A stretch of 64,000 nt of DNA from Azoarcus sp. DN11. Lineage in GTDB: Bacteria > Pseudomonadota > Gammaproteobacteria > Burkholderiales > Rhodocyclaceae. The stretch's first letter is position 1; every line of letters starts with the position of its first letter. The position numbers were made by a program, and so were the translations under genes. The notes under the pieces are model-generated. The model saw only the letters and a program-made list of their open reading frames with translations, made no database searches and was not told where the DNA came from. This document shows, one piece after another, positions 53,582 through 62,045 of this stretch. The stretch spans positions 3,658,001 to 3,722,000 of the forward strand of contig NZ_CP021731.1 of the NCBI RefSeq assembly GCF_003628555.1, read 5' to 3'.

Positions 53582-54292
53582 TCATCCCGGGCGGACATCC
53601 ATCGCGTTGGCGCCGGACACCCATGCCGACAAACCGCTCGTCAGCACGGTGCACACGATCGCTTCCGCGATCTCGGTCTCGGTCGCGCCGGCCGTCCGGG
53701 CGCCGTTGATATGCACCGACGCAAGCGGACTGTAATCGGCCGCCAGCACGGCAACCAGCATAAGTTCCGAGTATTTCGGGCCGAGCGCCGTACCGTTGAT
53801 CGTGCCCTCCCGCATCAGGTAATACGCATCGCCGCCGAGTGGCAGCAGCTCGATCAGCTTGCTGAGCGACGGCGGCATCGTGCCGAAATACCGCAGGAAA
53901 TTCTGCTCCGCTTCCTGCGGTCCCACCTCGATTTCCGGCATCGGAACCTCGCCTTCGGACCGGCCCGGATATTCCGCCTCCAGCGTCGAGATGAACGACA
54001 GCGCGGCGCCTTCGCCGCGTACGCTGCTCAGCACGACCGCCGCCGCCGAGGCTTCCTCGAACGTCAGCCCCAATTGGTGCGCACGCTTGAGCTCGCGTTG
54101 TGCCATCGAGACGTAACCCTTGGTCGTCGCCGCAACGGCCACATACAAGGCCTTGATCCTGGCCGGGATCGCGCCATCGCTATCGACAAGCTGACGCCAT
54201 CTCGAATATCCGGCCAACGTATAGGGTGCAATCTTTCGCAAGAGCTTCGACTGCAACAACAAGCTCGTGCTGCTGATGGTTTGTTGCTCCAC
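53582..54292 (-). CDS. carboxymuconolactone decarboxylase-like protein
   Basis: A 236-residue CMD-fold protein, the same length as the 32311-33021 product and similar to it throughout (KLLRKIAPYTLAGY, GEGAAL, YFGTMPPSL, YYLMREGTINGT, LAADYSPLASVHINGARTAGATETEIAEAI). No AhpD-type CxxC is present. The start is GTG at 54292 with GGGAGG upstream. It is the last gene of its unit. Having one copy in each of two units suggests two versions of the same step. Confidence 0.8.
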   Translation of the reverse strand: MEQQTISSTSLLLQSKLLRKIAPYTLAGYSRWRQLVDSDGAIPARIKALYVAVAATTKGYVSMAQRELKRAHQLGLTFEEASAAAVVLSSVRGEGAALSFISTLEAEYPGRSEGEVPMPEIEVGPQEAEQNFLRYFGTMPPSLSKLIELLPLGGDAYYLMREGTINGTALGPKYSELMLVAVLAADYSPLASVHINGARTAGATETEIAEAIVCTVLTSGLSAWVSGANAMDVRPG

Positions 54293-54315
54293 AACGACCT
54301 CCCGTCACTAAGATT

Positions 54316-55074
54316 TCATTGGGCGGTAATGCCGCCGTCGATCGTGATTTCCGATCCGGTGATGTAGCTCGATTCATCGCTCGCCAGAAACAGGACGGCA
54401 TCCGCAATCTCCTTCGGCTGCCCGAAACGGCCGAGCGGTGTATGCCGAAGAAATTCTTCGGCAATGTCGGCGTTGGCATAGGCCGGAGCCGTCAATGGCG
54501 TTTCGACGTGGCCCGGGTGCACCGAATTGGCGCGCACGCCGTTGCGTACCTCGGCGCATTCGAGGGCGGTCACCTTCGTGAAGAGGCGAACTCCGGCCTT
54601 CGCCGCACAATATGCCGAAGCGTTCGGGCCGGCCACCAATCCGCGAATCGACGACATATTCACGATTGAGCCGCGCCCGCCCCTGGCCAGCAGCGGCAGC
54701 GCGTATTTCGTGCCCAGGAACACGCTGTCGAGATTGACGGCGAGCGTGGATCGCCACTCTTCCAGCGAGGTATCCGCAATCGACCGGAAGCGGCCGAAGC
54801 CGGCGTTATTGACGAGGACGTCCAACCGGCCGAAGGCCGAATCGATCTCCCGGATGGCGGCGATCCAGCGATCCTCGACGGTCACATCGAGGTGAATCGC
54901 GCGATGGCCCTCGCTGATTTGCCGCACCTCGGCCAGCGCCTTTTCGAGCAAGGCCTCGTTGCGGTCGGCGAGGATCACCGTGGCACCCTCCTCGGCAAAG
55001 CGCAGCGCCGTTGCAAGCCCTATCCCCGACGCCGCACCGGTGACGAGGGCAACTTTCTGCGCCAGGCGACTCAT
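54316..55074 (-). CDS. SDR family oxidoreductase
   Basis: A 252-residue short-chain dehydrogenase with TGAASGIG, NNAGFG, NMSSIRG and the active-site YCAAK, ending SEITIDGGITAQ. It is close in length and layout to the 58020-58778 product. The start ATG at 55074 overlaps the stop of the SDR gene before it, so they are coupled. Confidence 0.87.
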   Translation of the reverse strand: MSRLAQKVALVTGAASGIGLATALRFAEEGATVILADRNEALLEKALAEVRQISEGHRAIHLDVTVEDRWIAAIREIDSAFGRLDVLVNNAGFGRFRSIADTSLEEWRSTLAVNLDSVFLGTKYALPLLARGGRGSIVNMSSIRGLVAGPNASAYCAAKAGVRLFTKVTALECAEVRNGVRANSVHPGHVETPLTAPAYANADIAEEFLRHTPLGRFGQPKEIADAVLFLASDESSYITGSEITIDGGITAQ

Positions 55075-55967
55075 GCCGCCTTCTCGCCTTCGTCGCGCAA
55101 ATCGCGCTTGGTCAGTTCGAGCAGACCGGCGAAGGTCGGGTTGGCCCGGTCCAGGATGGCCCGCATCCGGGTTTCGATGGCTTCGTCGAACTTGTCCGTT
55201 GTCAGCAGGTAGAGCTGATTGGCACGGACGGCGCCGATGACCTGCTCCGCCACGTCGGCGGGCGAGATGGCCCCCGCATACAGGTTGGCCGCGATCGCCT
55301 TGAGCTCCTCGGTCTCCTCGGCCGCCCCGCCGTCCGGCCGCAATTCTTGCGGACGATTGCGCTCCGACTGATAGATCTTCGTGTTCACCAGCCCCGGGCA
55401 CAGCACGGTCACGCCGATCGGCGCGCCGAGTTCTTGGAGGGACGCATAGAGCGCCTCGGTGATTCGCACCGCTGCGAACTTGGCCGCGCTGTAGACGGCG
55501 GAGCCCGACCCGCTGACGAGACCGGCCACCGAGGCGGTGGTCACGATGTGGCCTTCGGTGCCCTGCGCCAGCATCCGCGGGACGAAGCTGCGCAGACCAT
55601 GGGCAACACCCATCATGTTCACGTCGAACGACCACTTCCAGTCTTCCAAGGGATATTCCCAGACGGGTCGGAAACGGCCGGACGGGACGATCCCCGCATT
55701 GTTGCAAAGCAGGTCGACGCTGCCGAAGGTCTCGAACGAGGTCACGGCCAGGGCTTCCACCTCTTCCGGGCTGGCGACGTCGCAGCGCACGGGCAGCGCG
55801 CGGTGCCCTGCCGCCTGAAGCGCGTCGCTGACCCTTTTCGCCGCCGCGGCGTCGATATCGGCCACGACGATCTTCATGCCCTCGCGTGCAAAGCGCCATG
55901 CCATCGCCTCGCCCATACCGCTTCCGGCACCCGTTATCACTGCCGTCTTGCCGTCGAAATCGATCAT
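55071..55967 (-). CDS. SDR family oxidoreductase, paralogue of 21396-22319
   Basis: A 298-residue short-chain dehydrogenase with TGAGSGMGEAMAWRFAREGMKIV, CNNAGIVPSGRF, TTASVAGLVSGSGSAVYSAAK and a long C-terminal tail (LTTDKFDEAIETRMRAILDRANPTF). These strings are nearly identical to those of the 21396-22319 product. The ATG at 55967 has GGAGG at 5 bp; the TTG at 55979 is not needed. It lies 81 bp after the flavoprotein gene. Confidence 0.87.
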   Translation of the reverse strand: MIDFDGKTAVITGAGSGMGEAMAWRFAREGMKIVVADIDAAAAKRVSDALQAAGHRALPVRCDVASPEEVEALAVTSFETFGSVDLLCNNAGIVPSGRFRPVWEYPLEDWKWSFDVNMMGVAHGLRSFVPRMLAQGTEGHIVTTASVAGLVSGSGSAVYSAAKFAAVRITEALYASLQELGAPIGVTVLCPGLVNTKIYQSERNRPQELRPDGGAAEETEELKAIAANLYAGAISPADVAEQVIGAVRANQLYLLTTDKFDEAIETRMRAILDRANPTFAGLLELTKRDLRDEGEKAA

Positions 55968-56048
55968 GTCTTCCTCCAAAGGGTTTGCCGCGACCGTCCG
56001 GCCGCAGCGAGTTGTTTTCGTCGTCGGCGCCGAGGCTCGGCGGCGCCG

Positions 56049-58007
56049 TCAGAGTTGGCGGGCCAGGCGTTGGCCCTCGAACACCGCGTTGGACATCCGG
56101 CGAGGCGCGACGCAGTCGCCGATGGCGTGCGTCTCGAGCCCCGATTTCCTGAGCTCCGCGGCCAGACCGGATCGCGCCGTGCGTCCCGTCTGGATGACGA
56201 CCAGATCGCAAGGCACGGTCTCCACGTTGCCACTGGTCACATTCATCAAGGACGCGCCCTCGGGATTGACGCCTTCCAATACCGTGAGCACGCGATACTC
56301 GGTCCCGCCTCGGCCGAGGCGCGCCAGCAGCGGCCCGACGCTTTCGGTCGGGATCGTCCCCGCAATCGCGGCCGACGGCGTCGCGATGGTTACTTGCCAG
56401 CCCGCGTCCATCAGGCTTTCGGCCACGCCGTAGGTCCACCAGAACGCGCTGCCGTCATCGACCATCACGGCCAGCCCGCTCCCGCTGGGCGCCGGCGCAC
56501 CGTTCTCGAGGATCTCGAACCAGGTCTTGACGTGATCGCCAGCCAATTCGTCACTGACCGGATTGGCCGCCGCACCGACCGCAACCACCGCGACGTCGAA
56601 TGCCCCGCCGAGATCGTCCGCGCTGGCGATTTTCGTATTGAGCTCGACTTTCACTTCGAGGCGCCGCAGTTCGCCCTGTTGATAGTCGATCAGGCGGCGC
56701 AGGTCGGCGCGATGCGGCAAGGACGCGGCGTAGAGAAACTGTCCGCCGAGACCGTCCGACGCCTCGAACACCGTCACGGAATGGCCGCGTTCGGCCGCGA
56801 CGCGGGCCGTTTCCAGGCCGGCGGGTCCGCCCCCGATCACCGCGATCCGACGCGGCGCCACTACCCGGCCGCGATCCATGAATTCGGGCACCACTTCCCG
56901 CCCCGCCATCGGGTTGACGGCGCAATGCAGATGCGGCGAGAACGAGCGGCATTCCTGATTCACGCCGATGCAGGGCCGGATGCGTTCGACCTGCCCGCAA
57001 GCGGCCTTGGCCACCCAGTCGGGGTCGGCGATGAAGGCACGCGCCATGCCGACGAGGTCCGCCTGCCCTTCGGCCAGAATCCGTTCGGCAACAGCGGGAC
57101 CGGTAATGCGCTGACCGACGATCACCGGCAGTTCGCACGCCTTGCGGATGATTCCGGCGGCGCGGGCCGCGGTCGCCTCGGGCGCCGTCACATCCTTCAC
57201 ATACAGCCCGCGCGTCCCGAGGGTAATGCTCAGGTAATCGGTCAGGCCATCCTGGGCGATGAGCTTGCTGATCTGGACGGTATCGGGGATTTCCAGGCCG
57301 TCGGCGACTTCCTCGTCGGCACTCAGACGCAGTCCCAGCAGAAAGTCTTCGCCGCAATGCTCGCGAATCGATTCGATGACTTCGCGCAGGAAGCGCAGGC
57401 GCTTTTCGGCCGTGCCGCCGTAGCGATCGTCGCGGTGGTTGGTAGCCGGGGACAGGAACTGCCCGACGAGGTAGCCGTGTGCACCGTGGATCTCGACGCC
57501 GTCGTGGCCGGTGCGCCTGAGGTTGGCGGCCGATACGCCGAAGGCGTCGATGATGGCAGCGATTTCGTCTTCGTCGAGTACGTGCGGCGGGTACGGATCG
57601 CGGGGCGAGCGGATGGCGGACGGCGCCACCGGGGCGTTGTCGAACTCCCCACCGATCGTTTCGCGCCCGAGGTGCACGATCTGGCCGACCACTTTCACGC
57701 CGTGCGAGTGGATCACGTCCACGCGCCGCTTCAGGCCCTCGAGGACGGCCTCGTTATAGGGTTCGACCAGTTTGCGCGAGCGGATCGCCGACGTCGGGTG
57801 AACAATGGCCGCTCCGGTGACCATCATCGCCGGTCCGGATTTCGCACGCGCTTCGTAGTACGCGAGGTCTTCGTCGGTGATCGCGCCATCCCGCACCATG
57901 CTGGTCCCGTGCGGGAGCATTACGATGCGGTTGGGCAGCGTGATCCGACCGAGCTTCAAGGGCTCGAAGAGTCTCGGAAAGGCGCGGGACGCTGGATTTG
58001 CTTCCAT
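56049..58007 (-). CDS. NADH:flavin oxidoreductase, old-yellow-enzyme/2,4-dienoyl-CoA-reductase-like
   Basis: A 652-residue two-part flavoprotein. Residues about 10-370 form the FMN TIM barrel (LFEPLKLGRITLPNRIVM, GVEIHGAHGYLVGQFLSPATNHRDDRYGG). From about 385 there is a Rossmann FAD/NAD half (RIAVIGGGPAGLETARVAAERGH). The [4Fe-4S] region reads CIGVNQEC...HCAVNP, so one of the usual four cysteines is Val. Relatives reduce dienoyl-CoA or demethylate amines. Here, in an acyl-CoA locus, removal of a conjugated double bond is the likeliest role. AGGAGGAAGAAAG precedes the ATG. Confidence 0.88.
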   Translation of the reverse strand: MEANPASRAFPRLFEPLKLGRITLPNRIVMLPHGTSMVRDGAITDEDLAYYEARAKSGPAMMVTGAAIVHPTSAIRSRKLVEPYNEAVLEGLKRRVDVIHSHGVKVVGQIVHLGRETIGGEFDNAPVAPSAIRSPRDPYPPHVLDEDEIAAIIDAFGVSAANLRRTGHDGVEIHGAHGYLVGQFLSPATNHRDDRYGGTAEKRLRFLREVIESIREHCGEDFLLGLRLSADEEVADGLEIPDTVQISKLIAQDGLTDYLSITLGTRGLYVKDVTAPEATAARAAGIIRKACELPVIVGQRITGPAVAERILAEGQADLVGMARAFIADPDWVAKAACGQVERIRPCIGVNQECRSFSPHLHCAVNPMAGREVVPEFMDRGRVVAPRRIAVIGGGPAGLETARVAAERGHSVTVFEASDGLGGQFLYAASLPHRADLRRLIDYQQGELRRLEVKVELNTKIASADDLGGAFDVAVVAVGAAANPVSDELAGDHVKTWFEILENGAPAPSGSGLAVMVDDGSAFWWTYGVAESLMDAGWQVTIATPSAAIAGTIPTESVGPLLARLGRGGTEYRVLTVLEGVNPEGASLMNVTSGNVETVPCDLVVIQTGRTARSGLAAELRKSGLETHAIGDCVAPRRMSNAVFEGQRLARQL

Positions 58008-58019
58008 CTTTCTTCCTCC

Positions 58020-58778
58020 TTACTGCACCAAAGCCCCGCCATCGATGACGAGCTCCGCGCCCGTCGTGTAGGAAGCGTCGTCGGACGCCAGGTAGAGCAC
58101 GCCCGCAACGACCTCGCGGATCTGCCCGAGACGCCCGAGCGGAATGCGCGACAGCCGCCGCGCCACGGCTTCGGGGTCGGCGCAGGCTCCGCGCAACATG
58201 TCCGTATCGATCGGGCCCGGATGAATCGAGTTACAGCGGATGCCATCCTTCGCGTGCTGGCCTGCCGTCACCTTGGTGAAGGTCCGGACCGCGGCCTTGC
58301 TCGCGGCGTAGGCCGCTTCCATGATCTGGGATTGCCCGAGCGCCGCGAGCGACGAGATATTGACGATCGAACCGCCGCCGGCCCGGCGCATCTGCGGAAT
58401 GGCGTATTTGGTGCCCAGGAAGACGCTTCTCGCGTTGACTGCCATCACGCGGTCCCACTCTTCGACGGTCCGCTCCTCGATCGAAGTCACGCTGGGCACG
58501 ATGCCGGCGTTATTCACCAGGATGTCGAGCTTGCCGAAGACAGCGATGCTTTCATCGACGACACGGCGCCAGTCCTCTTCCTGCGATACGTCGAGGTGAA
58601 AATACCGAGCCCGTCCACCTGCCGCATGAATCTCCTGCACGACGCCCCCACCGGCCTCGTCCAGGAGGTCGCAAAGCACCACCGCAGCGCCTTCCTGCGC
58701 GAACACGCGTGCCGCTTCGGCCCCGAATCCGCGGGCGGCGCCGGTAATCAGCGCAACCTTGCCTTCCAGCTTCCCCAT
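58020..58778 (-). CDS. SDR family oxidoreductase
   Basis: A 252-residue short-chain dehydrogenase with ITGAARGFG near residue 10, NNAGIVPS, NISSLAALG and YAASK, ending AELVIDGGALVQ. It is a paralogue of 54316-55074 by length and motif spacing. GGAGAGGAAACG precedes the ATG. The stop lies 12 bp before the flavoprotein start. Substrate unknown; a hydroxyacyl-CoA or alicyclic alcohol is likely. Confidence 0.88.
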   Translation of the reverse strand: MGKLEGKVALITGAARGFGAEAARVFAQEGAAVVLCDLLDEAGGGVVQEIHAAGGRARYFHLDVSQEEDWRRVVDESIAVFGKLDILVNNAGIVPSVTSIEERTVEEWDRVMAVNARSVFLGTKYAIPQMRRAGGGSIVNISSLAALGQSQIMEAAYAASKAAVRTFTKVTAGQHAKDGIRCNSIHPGPIDTDMLRGACADPEAVARRLSRIPLGRLGQIREVVAGVLYLASDDASYTTGAELVIDGGALVQ

Positions 58779-58809
58779 CGTTTCCTCTCCTCGATCTCTT
58801 GTACGACCG

Positions 58810-60141
58810 TTAACCGACGCGCGCTTCGCGAACTTCACGCAGCCCCGCCGGCACAACCGGTTCCGGCGATGATTTTTCCGATTTGTGCAGCATTTCGTGC
58901 GGCAATGAATTCGACGCACGCCAGAACATCCAGCCGCCCATCAGCGAAAAGAGGACGGAGAAACTGATCGCGTAGCGCAACGAATGCTCGGCCATGCCCA
59001 TGTGCGCCACCAGCGTGTCGCTGAGCAGCCCCGTGACGAAGGGCCCGAGGCCCAGGCCGAACAGATTGAGCACCAGCATCAACACCGCGGAGGTAAACGC
59101 CCGCATGTTGGCCGGAACGAGCATGTGGGCGATCGCGATGATCGGTCCGTAATAGACGAGCATCAGGGTCTGCGATACGGCGCCCAAGGCCATCGAGACT
59201 TCGGCGGAGGCGACGAAGTATTGGCACAGCGCGAACGGGACCATCACGAACAAGGCGATCGCGACGACGCGGGCCCGCGCCCGGGGATCGTTCTTGCCGA
59301 AATGATCGGAGAGGCGCCCGCCCAGGTACATGCCCGCGGCGCTGCCGAAACCGTTCACGAGCGCCAGGTAGAGCGAGGTCTGCGCGAGGGACATTTCGTG
59401 AACGCGCACGTAGAACGGTGCGCTCCAGCTATTGACCGAATACCACGCGAACGCATGGAAGGCGCCGGCGACGACCAGATAGCGGTAGGTCTTCAGTCCC
59501 CAGAGTCGGCTCAATGCCTCCCTGGCGCTCGGAGCCGGCAACGCCGTTGCCGGGGCCAGATCGAATTGCCCGCGCTTCGGCTCACGCATCGTAAACGTCA
59601 GGATCGGCACCAGCACCAGGCCCGCCACGCCGACGACCGCAAACGCCATGCGCCATCCGACCGCATCGGCGAGCGCACCGGCAATGGAGAAGCCGAACAT
59701 CATCCCGACGGGCAGCGACAAGCCCCAGACCGACAACGCCGTGGCGCGCGCGCTGGCCGGGTAGAGATCCGCAATCATCGAATGCGTCGCCGGGATGCTG
59801 CCGGCTTCACCCGCAGCGACCCCGACCCGGTAGAACAGCAGGCTCGTGAAGCTGGTCGCGAGCCCGGTCAGCGAGGTCATGCCGCTCCAGATCGCGAGTG
59901 ATCCCGCGATCAGGTACTTGCGCGTCCAGCGATCGGCGAGGCGCGCGATCGGCAGCGACAGCGTCGAATAGAACAGCGCGAACGACAGCCCCGTCAGCGC
60001 CCCGAGTTGCGAATCGGACAGCCCGAGATCCGCCTTGATCGGCACCTGCAGGATCGAAAGGATTGTCCGGTCGATGTAGTTGAACACCGACACCATGAAC
60101 AGCAGAAAGAGAACGTAGCGACGCTGCCCGGCACTGATCAT
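58810..60141 (-). CDS. MFS transporter (spinster-like), paralogue of 42990-44339
   Basis: A 443-residue protein with 12 predicted helices. FNYIDRTILSILQVPIKADLGLSD, GLSFALFYSTLSLPIARLADRW, GVAAGEAGSIPATHSMIADL and WSAPFYVRVHEMS are all shared with the transporter at 42990-44339. The ATG at 60141 is used; a TTG at 60156 would add five residues. It follows the acyl-CoA dehydrogenase gene by 67 bp. Probably substrate uptake or exchange. Confidence 0.86.
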   Translation of the reverse strand: MISAGQRRYVLFLLFMVSVFNYIDRTILSILQVPIKADLGLSDSQLGALTGLSFALFYSTLSLPIARLADRWTRKYLIAGSLAIWSGMTSLTGLATSFTSLLFYRVGVAAGEAGSIPATHSMIADLYPASARATALSVWGLSLPVGMMFGFSIAGALADAVGWRMAFAVVGVAGLVLVPILTFTMREPKRGQFDLAPATALPAPSAREALSRLWGLKTYRYLVVAGAFHAFAWYSVNSWSAPFYVRVHEMSLAQTSLYLALVNGFGSAAGMYLGGRLSDHFGKNDPRARARVVAIALFVMVPFALCQYFVASAEVSMALGAVSQTLMLVYYGPIIAIAHMLVPANMRAFTSAVLMLVLNLFGLGLGPFVTGLLSDTLVAHMGMAEHSLRYAISFSVLFSLMGGWMFWRASNSLPHEMLHKSEKSSPEPVVPAGLREVREARVG

Positions 60142-60208
60142 CAGCTTGCCCCACAAAACAACGATATCGCGGACCGGGGCTGCCTTGGGCGCTGCCCCGG
60201 GTCACCCC

Positions 60209-61468
60209 TTACTTGGAGTAGGCCTTGATGCTCGAATATTCGCGTCCTTCGTGTTTCTTGCATTCGAGCCGCGCCACGGTGCGGCAATGAACCTCGTCCG
60301 GCCCGTCGGTCAATCGCACGATCCGGGTATTCGCGTACAGCTCCGCCAGCCCGAAGTCCTGCGAAACCCCGCCGCCACCGTGCGCCTGGATCGCCAGGTC
60401 GATGATGCGTTGCGCGACCTGCGGCGCCACCACCTTGATCATCGCGATCTCGCCGCGCGCTTCCTTGTTGCCGACCGTGTCCATCATGTAGGCGGCCTTC
60501 ATGCACAGCAGGCGCACCATCTCGATGTCGATACGCGCGTTGGCGATGCGCTCTTCCCACACCGAGTGCTCGTTGATCTTCTTGCCGAAGGCCTCACGCG
60601 ACATCAGGCGGATGCACATGCGCTCCAGCGCCACCTCCGCCGATGCGATGTTGCGCATGCAGTGGTGGATGCGGCCCGGCCCGAGGCGACCCTGCGCGAT
60701 CTCGAAGCCACGCCCTTCGCCGAGGATCAGGTTCTCCGCCGGCACCCGCACGTTGTCGAGGATCACCTCGAAGTGGCCGTGCGGCGCATGGTCGAAACCG
60801 AACACATTGAGGTGGCGCACCACCGTCACCCCCGGCGTGTCGCGCGGCACCAGGATCATCGACTGCTGGCGATAGGTCTCGGCGTTCGGGTCGGTCTTGC
60901 CCATCACGATGAAGAACGCACAGTGCGGGTGACCGGCGCCCGACGACCACCACTTGTGGCCGTTGATCACGTACTCGTCGCCGTCGCGGCGGATCTCGGT
61001 GCGGATGTTGCGCGCGTCCGACGAGGCGACCTTGGGCTCGGTCATCAGGAAGGCCGAGCGCGTCTCGCCGTTCATCAGCGGCACCATGAAGCGCTTCTTA
61101 TGGTCCTTGGTGCCGTAGCGGTGCAGCACCTCGAAGTTGCCGGTGTCCGGCGCCATGCAGTTGAACACTTCGGAGCCGAAGGACACGCGCCCCATCAGCT
61201 CGGCGATCGGCGCGTACTCGACGTTGGTCAGGCCGATGCTGGAGAAGAACTCGTCGTCGTGGTCCGACGGCGGCATGAAGATGTTCCACAGCCCTTCCGC
61301 GCGTGCCTTGGACTTCAGCTCCTCGAACACCGGCGGCGTCTCCTTCCAGCGGTCGATGCTCGCAGCCTGCTGGTGATACAGGGGAACGGCGGGATAGATA
61401 TGGTCGTCCATGAAGGTCCGGACCCGCTCCATCCACTCGAGTGACTTCTTCGATTGCTCAAAATGCAT
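60209..61468 (-). CDS. acyl-CoA dehydrogenase, ACAD10/11-like
   Basis: A 419-residue FAD enzyme with [45 protein letters not shown] and the C-terminal [16 protein letters not shown] and DGPDEVH. The APDTGN(F/M)E signature places it with the ACAD10/11 type. It is a near relative of the divergently transcribed gene at 62046-63293. First gene of a seven-gene minus unit. It probably introduces the 2,3 double bond in the activated substrate or an intermediate. Confidence 0.9.
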   Translation of the reverse strand: MHFEQSKKSLEWMERVRTFMDDHIYPAVPLYHQQAASIDRWKETPPVFEELKSKARAEGLWNIFMPPSDHDDEFFSSIGLTNVEYAPIAELMGRVSFGSEVFNCMAPDTGNFEVLHRYGTKDHKKRFMVPLMNGETRSAFLMTEPKVASSDARNIRTEIRRDGDEYVINGHKWWSSGAGHPHCAFFIVMGKTDPNAETYRQQSMILVPRDTPGVTVVRHLNVFGFDHAPHGHFEVILDNVRVPAENLILGEGRGFEIAQGRLGPGRIHHCMRNIASAEVALERMCIRLMSREAFGKKINEHSVWEERIANARIDIEMVRLLCMKAAYMMDTVGNKEARGEIAMIKVVAPQVAQRIIDLAIQAHGGGGVSQDFGLAELYANTRIVRLTDGPDEVHCRTVARLECKKHEGREYSSIKAYSK

Positions 61469-61559
61469 TTCTGGCGACCTCTGTGAATTGATGACGCAGC
61501 TCCGGCCCGGCGTGGGCGGCGAAACCGCCTTGCGAATACGCGCGCGCTGACATGACCCA

Positions 61560-61588
61560 GCGTAACCGACCGACCGGTCGGGTGTCAA
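61560..61588 (-). promoter_or_regulatory. promoter with CGACCG-N2-CGGTCG operator, unit 61468-53582
   Basis: On the minus strand TTGACA, 17 bp and TTACGC. The spacer contains the dyad CGACCG-AC-CGGTCG at 61567-61580. The predicted start of transcription is about 85 bp before the dehydrogenase ATG. Confidence 0.85.
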
Positions 61589-61617
61589 TATGGTCGTTTC
61601 CCATCCTGTCGCATGTG

Positions 61618-61842
61618 TCACCCATCACGTCCGCCGCCCTCGCGATCGTCTGCCGCCGGTGACGATGCGGGGCCGAGCGTCGGCTTGCACCCTTTGCACC
61701 GCCCCGAGCAGGTGTACTTCATGCGCGAGGGGATCAGCGGACAGGTCAGCGACTGCGGGTCATGCCCGATTTGTCCGCCGCCCTCGTTGGCCGTCCCCGC
61801 CGCATCATGCGGGCGCCGGGGATCAGAACGCTCCGCCGCCAT
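61618..61842 (-). CDS. doubtful small Cys-containing open frame
   Basis: A 74-codon frame in the gap between the two divergent dehydrogenase genes. Its middle reads [22 protein letters not shown], a small Cys cluster that could bind metal. The ribosome site is weak (GGGGCGAG) and no operator lies in front of it. It may be chance in high-GC DNA; the 457-bp gap 61589-62045 otherwise holds only the promoter of the 62046 gene. Confidence 0.2.
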   Translation of the reverse strand: MAAERSDPRRPHDAAGTANEGGGQIGHDPQSLTCPLIPSRMKYTCSGRCKGCKPTLGPASSPAADDREGGGRDG

Positions 61843-61950
61843 GCCACTCGCCCCTAGCTACCCTGAACATCGCTTCCACTCGCCCGTCCTCACCGCTGCG
61901 CCGACCGGAGGCCTCCCCGGCCCCATGGAATTCCTCGCAAGCAAGATACA

Positions 61951-61976
61951 CGACCGTCCAGTCGGTCGTCTATAAT
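61951..61976 (+). promoter_or_regulatory. promoter with degenerate operator, gene 62046-63293
   Basis: A perfect TATAAT at 61971-61976 with the dyad CGACCG-TC-CAGTCG (one mismatch in the right arm) at 61951-61964 upstream. No good -35 box is seen (ACACGA at the right distance). Confidence 0.68.
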
Positions 61977-62045
61977 CGCGACAAAGTGCTGCGGCGCGCA
62001 TCACGAACACGGTGGACGCCCCACCCTACACGAGGAACGGAACCC

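Noticed and set aside
55347..58967. A 1206-codon open frame on the plus strand
   Set aside because: It lies opposite three well-supported minus-strand genes (SDR, flavoprotein, SDR), has a low-complexity Arg/His/Asp-rich translation and no family motif. Long antisense frames are common in this high-GC DNA.
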